From Flavitalea plasmicola (lineage in GTDB: Bacteria > Bacteroidota > Bacteroidia > Chitinophagales > Chitinophagaceae): a stretch of 64,000 nt of DNA. Shown here piece by piece: positions 1 through 7,919 of the stretch (its first letter is position 1; each line of letters opens with the position of its first letter). A program made the position numbers and the translations under genes. The notes under the pieces are model-generated. The model was not told where the DNA came from. It ran no database searches and saw only the letters and a list, made by a program, of their open reading frames with translations. Where the stretch lies: positions 372,001 through 436,000 of the forward strand of contig NZ_JAUOTO010000006.1 in the NCBI RefSeq assembly GCF_030546645.1. Reading direction: 5' to 3'.

Positions 1-186
1 ACGAACCTAAATTATCCGGCTGGTTCTGGCTCATGCTTGTTCTTTTTTTTAAAAGTACTATAAAAATACAGACTGTAAGACGAACGCCCTGATCATATTG
101 CATCCACAGCTCTCTGCCTACCATACTTCTCGCCGCATTCTCCGCCCCAGCCTTATAATTTTTTCTTTAACCTTTCCTTGCACGTT

Positions 187-216
187 TTGGTAGAATTGTA
201 TTTAATCGTACATTTG
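187..216 (+). promoter_or_regulatory. Bacteroidota-type promoter of the rimP-nusA-infB operon
   Basis: A TTG at 187-189 is followed after 19 bases by TACATTTG at 209-216. This matches the -33 (TTG) and -7 (TAnnTTTG) elements used by the Bacteroidota primary sigma factor. Transcription would start near 221 and give a leader of about 70 nt before rimP. The rest of 1-186 holds no gene or RNA that I can recognise. Confidence 0.7.
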
Positions 217-236
217 CATAGTTAAACGAAGCATCA

Positions 237-260
237 GAAGGGAACGGAAGCGTTCCCTTC
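237..260 (+). promoter_or_regulatory. Perfect 10-bp hairpin in the rimP leader
   Basis: GAAGGGAACG at 237-246 and CGTTCCCTTC at 251-260 are perfect inverted repeats separated by the four bases GAAG. The hairpin lies about 20 nt downstream of the predicted transcription start and ends 33 nt before the rimP ATG. There is no run of U after it, so it is not a classic terminator. Its role (leader processing, RNA stability, autoregulation by NusA) is unknown. Confidence 0.6.
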
Positions 261-293
261 TTCAATTTATACAACAGCGGATCGATTGACATT

Positions 294-761
294 ATGGCGA
301 ACGAAACGATCAAGGCGGTGGAAAGCATGGTGCAGGCCCTGTTGGCCGACCAGCCGGAATATTTCCTGGTAGATATCAGGATCAAACCCACAAATAACGT
401 AAAGGTATACCTTGACGGAGACAAAGGGATTTCCATTGAGACCTGCGTTCGTTATAACCGTGCCCTTTATAAAAAGCTGGAAGAGTCCGGTCTCTTTCCC
501 GATGGCGACTTCTCACTGGAAGTATCCTCCCCGGGACTGGACGAACCGCTGAAGCTCCTCCGCCAGTATAAAAAGAATGTCGGCCGGCAGGTAGAGCTGG
601 TGCTCCAGGACGGATCAAAAAAAGAAGGCCGCCTGCTGGAGGTCAGCGAAGACGGCGTCATCGTGGAAGAAATAAAGGGAAAAAATAAAAAGAAAGAGGT
701 GATCAACCATACTTTTTTATTCGATAACATAAAAACAACAAAAATTCAAGTAGTCTTTTAA
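294..761 (+). CDS. rimP: Ribosome maturation factor RimP
   Basis: RimP binds the 30S precursor and is needed for its maturation in the cytoplasm. The 155-residue product has the usual length and the two-domain build: an N-terminal alpha/beta domain with the family motif around 'LEVSSPGLDEPL' (residues about 76-87) and a C-terminal SH3-like barrel with 'GRQVELVLQDG' and a Lys-rich end. The position directly before nusA and infB is the classic rimP-nusA-infB order, which supports the call. The ATG at 294 gives the expected N-terminus. A promoter and a hairpin precede it. Confidence 0.95.
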   Translation: MANETIKAVESMVQALLADQPEYFLVDIRIKPTNNVKVYLDGDKGISIETCVRYNRALYKKLEESGLFPDGDFSLEVSSPGLDEPLKLLRQYKKNVGRQVELVLQDGSKKEGRLLEVSEDGVIVEEIKGKNKKKEVINHTFLFDNIKTTKIQVVF

Positions 762-827
762 CGGGCCCTGTCCAGCAGACCCCATCTGCAAGAACAGGAT
801 ACCCGTGATACAAAAAAATCAAGCGTT

Positions 828-2075
828 ATGGCCAGCATCAATTTGATCGAAGCCTTCCAGGACTTCAAAGAAGCCGAAAACATAGACAGGCCCACCATGA
901 TGAAGGTGGTAGAAGACGTGTTCAAAACTTTGTTGCGCAAAAAATACGGCAGCGACGAAAATTTTGACGTGATCGTGAACGCGGAAAAAGGCGATCTGGA
1001 GATCATGCGCCGACGTACCATCGTGGACGACGGCGAGGTCAACGACCCGTTGGCAGAGATCGCATACTCCGAGGCCACTAAGATCGAACCCGACTATGAA
1101 GTAGGGGAAGAGCTGTATGAAGAAGTGGAGATCCTGGATTTCGGCCGTCGCGCTATCCTGGCCGCCAAGCAAACCCTGGCCAGCCGCATAGGCGACCTGA
1201 AGAAGAATGTGCTGGTAAAGAAATACAACGAAAGGGTGGGAGAGATTGTCAGTGCAGAAGTTTACCAGGTCTGGAAAAAGGAAATATTACTGCTGGATGA
1301 GGAAGGCAGCGAGCTGATCCTCCCCAAGTCGGAACAAATACCGCAGGATTACTTCAAAAAAGGAGAGAACATCCGGGCCGTAGTGAAAAAGGTCGAGCTG
1401 AAAAACAACTCCCCGGTGATCATCCTGTCCAGGACCAGTCCCCTGTTCCTGTCCAAATTATTGGAAATTGAAGTTCCTGAGATCTTCGACGGACTGATCG
1501 TCATCAAAAAGATCGTCCGTGAACCCGGAGAAAGAGCCAAAGTGGCGGTGGAGTCTTATGACGACCGTATCGATCCCGTAGGCGCCTGTGTAGGTATGAA
1601 AGGCAGTCGTATTCATGGAATCGTACGCGAGCTGAAAAATGAGAATATCGACGTCATCAACTGGACTGCAAACGTCCAGCTGCTGATCCAGCGTTCACTG
1701 ACGCCGTCCAAAATTACCAATATGGAGCTGGACAGCGAAAAGTCGCACGCAAATGTCTATCTTAAACCTGACCAGGTTTCCCTGGCCATCGGCCGGAAAG
1801 GGGTCAATATCAAGCTGGCTCAGGAATTGACCGGATATACCATCGACGTATTCCGTGATAATGAAGGAGAACCGGAGGAATTTGACATCGACCTGGAAGA
1901 ATTCAGCGATGAGATCGAGACCTGGGTGATCGATGAGCTGAAACGCATCGGCTGTGACACCGCCCGCAGTGTGCTCGACCTGACCGCTGAAGAGCTGGAA
2001 AGAAGGACAGACCTGGAAAAACAGACCATAGATGATGTAAGAAAGGTGCTGAAGGAAGAATTCGAAAAGGGCTAA
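828..2075 (+). CDS. nusA: Transcription termination/antitermination protein NusA
   Basis: NusA binds RNA polymerase and nascent RNA and modulates pausing, termination and antitermination. The 415-residue protein shows the N-terminal RNAP-binding domain (about 1-130), an S1 domain (about 135-200, 'VGEIVSAEVYQVWKKEILL'), and two KH domains: KH1 around 'ACVGMKGSRIHGIVREL' and KH2 around 'LAIGRKGVNIKLAQ'. A short acidic stretch then leads into a single helix-hairpin-helix-like end ('LKRIGCDTARSVLDLTAEEL'), as in other Bacteroidota; the two acidic repeats of E. coli NusA are absent. It lies 66 bases after rimP and is probably co-transcribed. Confidence 0.97.
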   Translation: MASINLIEAFQDFKEAENIDRPTMMKVVEDVFKTLLRKKYGSDENFDVIVNAEKGDLEIMRRRTIVDDGEVNDPLAEIAYSEATKIEPDYEVGEELYEEVEILDFGRRAILAAKQTLASRIGDLKKNVLVKKYNERVGEIVSAEVYQVWKKEILLLDEEGSELILPKSEQIPQDYFKKGENIRAVVKKVELKNNSPVIILSRTSPLFLSKLLEIEVPEIFDGLIVIKKIVREPGERAKVAVESYDDRIDPVGACVGMKGSRIHGIVRELKNENIDVINWTANVQLLIQRSLTPSKITNMELDSEKSHANVYLKPDQVSLAIGRKGVNIKLAQELTGYTIDVFRDNEGEPEEFDIDLEEFSDEIETWVIDELKRIGCDTARSVLDLTAEELERRTDLEKQTIDDVRKVLKEEFEKG

Positions 2076-2269
2076 TTGCTTACGGCAATCAACCCCTTGG
2101 CAGCCCCCTCTCCCTGACCCGGCATCTAAAAGCAGTGAAAAACAGCGGCGTTATTAGTATATTGTATATTTTGCAGAACATTTGCGGGCTTAAGTCCACA
2201 AATTATTGAATAATTAAAAATTGGGACAACCTGAAGCTCCGGATCTAGAAGGGTTTCAGGGAGATAAAT

Positions 2270-5200
2270 ATGGCAGAGACACCGACATTACGCTTAATGG
2301 CCGCCGCCAAGGAATTCAACATCGGGAAAGACACCCTGGTAGAATTTCTGGCGGGTAAAGGGTTTAGCAGGGACGATCTGAAACCAACGTCAAAACTGAC
2401 CGAGGACATGTATCGCAGCCTACAGCAGGAATTCCAATCGGATAAAGTCGCTAAGATCAAGAGCGATCAGATCGACCTGCCCAAAGGGAGCCTGGAAGCT
2501 AAAAAGAAGAAAGAAGAAGAGACGGTGCTTTTTAAGAAAGAGATCGTCAAAAAGCCCGCAAAGGAGGAGACTCCTGTCCTGGCAGAACCCGTTGTGGTTG
2601 TGCCTCCCGTCGTGGAAGAAAAACAGGAAGAGCCAGTCCGGCAAAAACCCGTCGCAACCCCTGAGGCTGAGATCGTTGAGATCGAAGCTCCCAGGCTGGA
2701 AGGCCCCAAGGTGGTGGACAAGATCGACCTTTCAAATATCGACTCCTCCACCCGCCCCAAAAAGCCTGCAAAGAAGACAGGTGGGGAAAATGGCGTCGAG
2801 TCCTCCCGCGAAGAAATAGAGGAGGTAACACCTCCTGCTGCTGTCATCGTGGAAAAGGAAGCGCCAAAGGAAAAAGAGATAGTGGAAACAAGCCCGGAGG
2901 AAGCCCCTCACGAAACGCCCGAAATGGTCGAAAAGGCCCCTGTAGAAATCGTACAGGCCCCCGAAGCGACCCCCGCTCAGGCGACAGCATCGGAAGAGCC
3001 GGATGTCCCTCCCGTCATCGAAAATATCAAGGCTGAAAAGCTGGAAGGCCCCAAAATATTGGGAAAAATAGATCTCCCTGTGAATAGTGACACCCGGCCC
3101 AAGCCCCCCTCTGAAGAAAAGAGGAAGAGGAAGCGAATTCCCATCGAGAAAAAGGATAGTGGCGGTGGCGGCGGAAGACCTCCCCATGGCGGAGGAAACC
3201 AGGGTGGCGGAGGCGGAAGACCACCCCAGCAAGGCGGAGGCGGCAACCAACGCCCTCCCGGACAGGCACGCATTCCGATCCAGCGCAATCCGGGCGGTGG
3301 CCGCGGAGGCAGCCAGGGTGGCGGCGGCAATCGCCGGCCCGATCCTCGTCACACCCCCCGTGAAGTAAAGGAGATCGATAAAAAAGAGATTCAGGAGAAG
3401 ATACGGCAGACCCAGGCCAAGCTCGCAGGAGCCGGCGGTCGGGGGAAAAGCCTCAAAGCTAAATATCGGCGCGCCAAACGTGATGAAATGGCCGAACAGG
3501 CCGGCGGCGACGAAATGATGGATAGCAGGCTCCAGGTGACAGAATTCATCAGTGTCAGCGAGCTGGCTAATCTCATGGATGTCAGTTATGCCGAAGTGAT
3601 CGGGAAATGTATGAGCCTGGGCATGATGGTATCCATCAACCAGCGTCTGGAAGCCGATGTGATCGAGCTGGTAGCCGGAGAATTTGGTTATACGGTAGAA
3701 TTCATCGGTATAGACGACGCAGCGGAAATGGAAGAGGAGGAAGAAGAGGACGATCCGGAAAGTATGCTGCCCCGCTCACCCGTCGTCACCATCATGGGTC
3801 ACGTCGACCATGGTAAGACCTCATTGCTGGACTATATACGCAGTGCCAATGTCGTTGCCGGCGAAGCCGGGGGTATCACCCAGCACATCGGCGCCTATCA
3901 GGTGACGACCGCCACCGGGAAAAAGATAACTTTCCTGGATACACCCGGTCACGAAGCCTTTACCGCCATGCGCGCTCGTGGTGCCAAAGCCGCTGATGTC
4001 GCCGTAATCGTGGTGGCAGCTGACGACGCCGTCATGCCGCAAACGAAAGAGGCCATCTCACACGCCCAGGCAGCAGGACTTCCTATGATATTCGCTATCA
4101 ATAAAATAGATAAGGACGGCGCCAATCCCGAAAAGATCAAGGAACAGCTGGCCGGCATGAATATCCTCGTAGAAGATTGGGGTGGAAAATTCCAGTCCCA
4201 GGAAATATCGGCAAAGAAAGGACTGAATGTAGACCTCCTGCTGGAAAAAATAGGCCTGGAGGCCGAATTGCTGGATTTGAAAGCCAACCCTGACCGTGAA
4301 GCCATGGGTAGCGTTATCGAAGCCTCCCTCGACAAAGGACGTGGCTACGTGGCTACTGTGCTTGTGCAGAATGGCACATTGCGCAACGGCGATCTGGTGG
4401 TCTCCGGACAATACTTTGGCCGCGTAAAAGCAATGTTCAACGAACGTAACAAACGGGTGGAAGACGCTCCGCCGACTACACCCGTACTGCTGCTGGGCCT
4501 CAATGGAGCGCCCCAGGCCGGCGAAAAATTCAAGGTATATGCAGACGAGAGCGAAGCTAAGGAAGTGGCGAACAAACGCGCCCAGATCCTGCGCGAACAA
4601 GGTATCCGTACCAAGAAACATATCACCCTGGACGAAATTGGTCGCCGTCTGGCCCTGGGTAATTTCAAGGAGCTGAACCTCATCATAAAAGGTGACGTGG
4701 ATGGTTCCGTGGAAGCCCTGAGCGACTCTTTGCAGAAACTTTCTACCGAGGAGATCGCGGTACGCGTCGTTCACAAGGCCGTAGGCGCCATCACGGAGAG
4801 CGACGTATTGCTGGCGACAGCTTCCGACGCCGTTATCGTAGGCTTCAACGTTCGTCCTTCCTCACAGGCTTCCCGCCTGGCAGAGAACGAAGGCGTGGAA
4901 ATCAAGACCTACTCCATCATCTACAATGCCATCGAAGAAGTGAAGAGCGCAATGGAAGGGATGCTGGAACCCAAGATCCAGGAGAAAGTGGTGGCCAACG
5001 TGGAAGTCCGCAATGTCTTCAAATTCGATAAAGCCACCGTTGCAGGTTGCTATGTTCTGGAAGGCAAAATATACCGGAATGCAAAGGTCCGGCTGGTCAG
5101 GGACGGCATCGTCATCTACCCCACAGGCGAAGGCGCAACAGCCGAACTGGCCTCCCTCAAACGCTTCAAGGACGACGTTAAAGAAGTGGCTTCCAGCATG

Positions 5201-5293
5201 GAATGCGGCTTGACCATCAAGAACTACAGTGATGTCCGCGTCGGAGATATCGTAGAAGCTTACGAAGAGGAAGAAGTTAAAAGAACACTCTAA
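2270..5293 (+). CDS. infB: Translation initiation factor IF-2
   Basis: IF-2 is the GTPase that brings initiator tRNA to the 30S subunit. The 1007-residue protein starts with an IF2_N-type helical domain (1-55), followed by a long charged and Pro/Glu-rich linker. Residues about 297-355 are Gly-rich (GGGGGRPP type) and basic, and a second IF2_N-like segment follows at about 422-478. The GTPase core begins at about 505 with G1 'GHVDHGKT', then 'DTPGHEAF' (G3) and 'NKID' (G4), and domains II-IV complete the chain. The segment 'LEGPKxxxKIDL...TRPK' occurs twice in the linker (about 143-164 and 258-277), an internal duplication. The ATG at 2270 follows a 194-base spacer. It is the third gene of the rimP-nusA-infB operon. 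Confidence 0.97.
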   Translation: MAETPTLRLMAAAKEFNIGKDTLVEFLAGKGFSRDDLKPTSKLTEDMYRSLQQEFQSDKVAKIKSDQIDLPKGSLEAKKKKEEETVLFKKEIVKKPAKEETPVLAEPVVVVPPVVEEKQEEPVRQKPVATPEAEIVEIEAPRLEGPKVVDKIDLSNIDSSTRPKKPAKKTGGENGVESSREEIEEVTPPAAVIVEKEAPKEKEIVETSPEEAPHETPEMVEKAPVEIVQAPEATPAQATASEEPDVPPVIENIKAEKLEGPKILGKIDLPVNSDTRPKPPSEEKRKRKRIPIEKKDSGGGGGRPPHGGGNQGGGGGRPPQQGGGGNQRPPGQARIPIQRNPGGGRGGSQGGGGNRRPDPRHTPREVKEIDKKEIQEKIRQTQAKLAGAGGRGKSLKAKYRRAKRDEMAEQAGGDEMMDSRLQVTEFISVSELANLMDVSYAEVIGKCMSLGMMVSINQRLEADVIELVAGEFGYTVEFIGIDDAAEMEEEEEEDDPESMLPRSPVVTIMGHVDHGKTSLLDYIRSANVVAGEAGGITQHIGAYQVTTATGKKITFLDTPGHEAFTAMRARGAKAADVAVIVVAADDAVMPQTKEAISHAQAAGLPMIFAINKIDKDGANPEKIKEQLAGMNILVEDWGGKFQSQEISAKKGLNVDLLLEKIGLEAELLDLKANPDREAMGSVIEASLDKGRGYVATVLVQNGTLRNGDLVVSGQYFGRVKAMFNERNKRVEDAPPTTPVLLLGLNGAPQAGEKFKVYADESEAKEVANKRAQILREQGIRTKKHITLDEIGRRLALGNFKELNLIIKGDVDGSVEALSDSLQKLSTEEIAVRVVHKAVGAITESDVLLATASDAVIVGFNVRPSSQASRLAENEGVEIKTYSIIYNAIEEVKSAMEGMLEPKIQEKVVANVEVRNVFKFDKATVAGCYVLEGKIYRNAKVRLVRDGIVIYPTGEGATAELASLKRFKDDVKEVASSMECGLTIKNYSDVRVGDIVEAYEEEEVKRTL

Positions 5294-5300
5294 TTATTTG

Positions 5301-5328
5301 TTAAATACCCCCGTCAGGGGGTATTTAA
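5301..5328 (+). terminator. Hairpin after infB (likely terminator)
   Basis: TTAAATACCCCC (5301-5312) and GGGGGTATTTAA (5317-5328) form a perfect 12-bp stem with the loop GTCA, 7 bases after the infB stop. Downstream is AT-rich but lacks a long T-run, so it may act as a weak terminator or as an RNA 3'-end stabiliser. Confidence 0.65.
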
Positions 5329-5388
5329 CCTTATTAACCTGTTAATTTTAAGGTCGCATCTTAATATGCACCCTTTTATAATATTTGT

Positions 5389-6789
5389 ATGATTAAGAAA
5401 TCCCTTCTCTTACCCGCGCTCTTTTTTTTAACCGCAGCAGGCGCTTTTGCTCAGCAAAAAGTGGTAGCAGATAAGATCGTTGGTATAGTGGGAGATAAGA
5501 TCATCCTAAAATCAGAGCTCGGCATCGCTATCCAGGACATGATACGTAATAACAACGGTCAGGAAGTAAAAGGGGTGGACGAATGCTCGATCCTGGATAA
5601 TATGCTCATCCAGAAAGCTTTGGTGCTCCAGGCAGAAAAAGACTCTCTTCCGGTCAGCGAAGAGGAAGTAGAAGCCGAGGTCGAACAGCGTATCCGCTAT
5701 TTTATCAACATGTATGGAGGAAAGGAAGCTTTCGAGCAAATTGCTCAGCGCACCGTTTACCAGGCTAAGCAAGACTTCCTCATCCCCATCCGGGAGCAGC
5801 GCCTGGCCACAGCTATGCGTAACAAGATCGTCGAAGACATCAAGATCACCCCACAGGAAGTAAAAGAATATTTTGAGAAGATGAAGAAGAACAACCTGCG
5901 GTTCTACGAGTCTGAAATGCAGTTAAGCCAGTTGGTGCTCTATCCCAAGGCCAGCAGAGACATCGAGAGACTCTCCATCGACGAGTTGAATGAATACAAA
6001 CGGCAGGTGGAAAGTGGTCAGAAAAAATTCGATGTTCTTGCACGACTGTATTCCGATGATCCAGGCAGTAAGGAAAAAGGTGGAGAGATCGCACTGAGCC
6101 GCTCAGACAGCAAGATGTGGGACCCCGTGTTCTTCGCTACCGCCTTTAGGCTTAAAGAAGGCCAGGTGTCGCCTGTCATCAAAAGCAAATTTGGGTATCA
6201 CATAATCCAAATGGTAAGCCGTAGTGGTGACGACGCCATCGTAAGGCATATTTTAAAAATTCCACCAATCACGGAACCCGAGATCGCTGAAGTCTCCACC
6301 ATGCTGGATTCAGTACGCAATCTCCTTGTGGCAGGCACGATGGGATTCGGAGAAGCAATTGCCAGGTTCAGTGCCGACAATCCCAAATGGAGCACGGACG
6401 ACATTTCCAAATCTACGGCAGGTCAGGTCATGGGCAAAGATGGTTCTACCTTCCTTACTATTTCAGAAATGGATAAAGATATGGTCCTCTTGCTTAAAAA
6501 CTCCAATCTTAAGCCAGGCGAATATTCTAAACCCACTTCCTTCACAGATGAAAGAGGGAAAAAAGGCGTTCGCATCGTGCTGATGGTATCCAAATCGGAG
6601 CCTCACACCGAAAATCTGAAAGATGACTACAACAGGGTCGCTCAAAGAGCTTTGGACGAAAAAAAATCAGCCGCATTGGAAAAATGGTTCGGCACAAAAA
6701 TTCCCACCTTTTATATAATGATCGATGGGGACTACAAGACCTGTAGCAATTTATCCAAATGGCAGACAGGGGCGACCGCTGGTAACTGA
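5389..6789 (+). CDS. SurA-like periplasmic peptidyl-prolyl isomerase/chaperone
   Basis: A parvulin-family foldase of the periplasm, probably assisting outer-membrane protein folding. The 466-residue protein has a signal peptide (1-21, ending 'GAFAQ'), a SurA_N-like helical domain (about 25-165, 'VADKIVGIVGDKIILKSEL'), and a first parvulin domain at about 175-285 with 'YSDDPGSKEKGGEI' and 'KSKFGYHIIQM'. A second, degenerate parvulin-like domain follows (about 283-400, 'LKPGEYSKPTSF'). The C-terminus contains two Cys-flanked segments. It lies 95 bases after infB, behind a hairpin, and is probably its own unit with the next gene, a shortened paralogue. Confidence 0.85.
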   Translation: MIKKSLLLPALFFLTAAGAFAQQKVVADKIVGIVGDKIILKSELGIAIQDMIRNNNGQEVKGVDECSILDNMLIQKALVLQAEKDSLPVSEEEVEAEVEQRIRYFINMYGGKEAFEQIAQRTVYQAKQDFLIPIREQRLATAMRNKIVEDIKITPQEVKEYFEKMKKNNLRFYESEMQLSQLVLYPKASRDIERLSIDELNEYKRQVESGQKKFDVLARLYSDDPGSKEKGGEIALSRSDSKMWDPVFFATAFRLKEGQVSPVIKSKFGYHIIQMVSRSGDDAIVRHILKIPPITEPEIAEVSTMLDSVRNLLVAGTMGFGEAIARFSADNPKWSTDDISKSTAGQVMGKDGSTFLTISEMDKDMVLLLKNSNLKPGEYSKPTSFTDERGKKGVRIVLMVSKSEPHTENLKDDYNRVAQRALDEKKSAALEKWFGTKIPTFYIMIDGDYKTCSNLSKWQTGATAGN

Positions 6790-6812
6790 CACGGCCCAAA
6801 ACTCCTATTTAT

Positions 6813-7793
6813 ATGACAGGTTCATCCCTTCTCCTTTCCAGCATGCTGCTGGGAGCTGCATCTGTATGTTCCGCCCAGCAAAAAATGATAGCCGAAAAGA
6901 TCATCGGCATAGTGGGCGATAAGGTTATCCTAAGATCAGAACTTGACATTGCCGCCCAGGACATAATCCGAAACAATAATGGCCAGGAAGTAAAAGAAGT
7001 GGATAAATGCTCGATCCTGGATAATATGCTCTTCCAGAAAGTACTGGTTCTGCAGGCGGAAAGGGATTCTCTGCCCATAAGAGATGAGGAGGTGGAGGCC
7101 GAGATCGACCAGCGGCTTAAAGCCTTCAAAGGGCTTCCCCCAACCACCATCCAACAACTGAAACAAGATTTCTTCCAGCCTGTCCGCCAGCAGCGTCTGG
7201 CCCAGGCAATGTATAACGGTATCATAGAGGGTATCACCGTTTCACCCGCCGAAGTAAAGGGCTATTTTGAGAGAACCTATGCGTCAAACCCTCGTTTTTA
7301 TGAGGCGAACGTAGAGCTTCGGCAGTTGGCCATCTACCCCAAGACGCTCCCGGTCACCGACGCAGCGATTGCCAGCACCACCACCCTCCTGGATTCGGTC
7401 CGCCAACTGCTGATAGCAGGGACGATCAGTTTTCGCGAGGCTGCCGCCCAATACGGCGTAGAAAAGACGGTATCGCAATCCACAATTGACCAGTTCAAAA
7501 AGTCCAACCTCAAACCTGGCGAATATTCCCAACCTGCCGTCTTCACAGATGACAGTGGGAAAAAAGGTGCTCGCATCATCCTGATAGTCTCCAGGTCGAA
7601 ACCACACATCGAAAACCTGAAAGACGACTACCAAAAGATCGCCGAAAGAGCATTGGAACAAAAAAGGTCTGTAGCCCTGGAAAAATGGTTCGCTTTCAAC
7701 CTTCCCTCCCTTTACATAATGATCGATGAAGAGTACAGAAGTTGCAGCAACTTATCCAAATGGCTGGGAACCGCGTCAACAACAGGTAATTAA
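6813..7793 (+). CDS. SurA-like paralogue lacking the first parvulin domain
   Basis: A tandem duplicate of the preceding gene. The 326-residue product keeps the signal peptide (1-21), the SurA_N-like domain (e.g. 'AEKIIGIVGDKVILRSEL', 'CSILDNMLFQKVLVLQAE') and the C-terminal half ('LKPGEYSQPAVFTDDSGKKGARIIL', C-terminal 'CSNLSKW'). About 110-140 residues that hold the canonical parvulin domain of its neighbour are missing: the chain goes from 'ELRQLAIYPK' straight to the second-domain sequence 'LDSVRQLLIAGTISF'. The reading frame is intact across the junction, so it is a real shortened protein, probably a chaperone without isomerase activity. It starts 23 bases after the upstream stop. Confidence 0.8.
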   Translation: MTGSSLLLSSMLLGAASVCSAQQKMIAEKIIGIVGDKVILRSELDIAAQDIIRNNNGQEVKEVDKCSILDNMLFQKVLVLQAERDSLPIRDEEVEAEIDQRLKAFKGLPPTTIQQLKQDFFQPVRQQRLAQAMYNGIIEGITVSPAEVKGYFERTYASNPRFYEANVELRQLAIYPKTLPVTDAAIASTTTLLDSVRQLLIAGTISFREAAAQYGVEKTVSQSTIDQFKKSNLKPGEYSQPAVFTDDSGKKGARIILIVSRSKPHIENLKDDYQKIAERALEQKRSVALEKWFAFNLPSLYIMIDEEYRSCSNLSKWLGTASTTGN

Positions 7794-7919
7794 CTTAGGT
7801 ATTAACCCTTAGTAACAAGGGAAATAGCGTCTGCCAGAGCATTCTATACATGCATCTTTAGTAATTTGACTATTATACTAGAACCTTAGAGCTGTGACAT
7901 CGACAATATTTAAATTACC

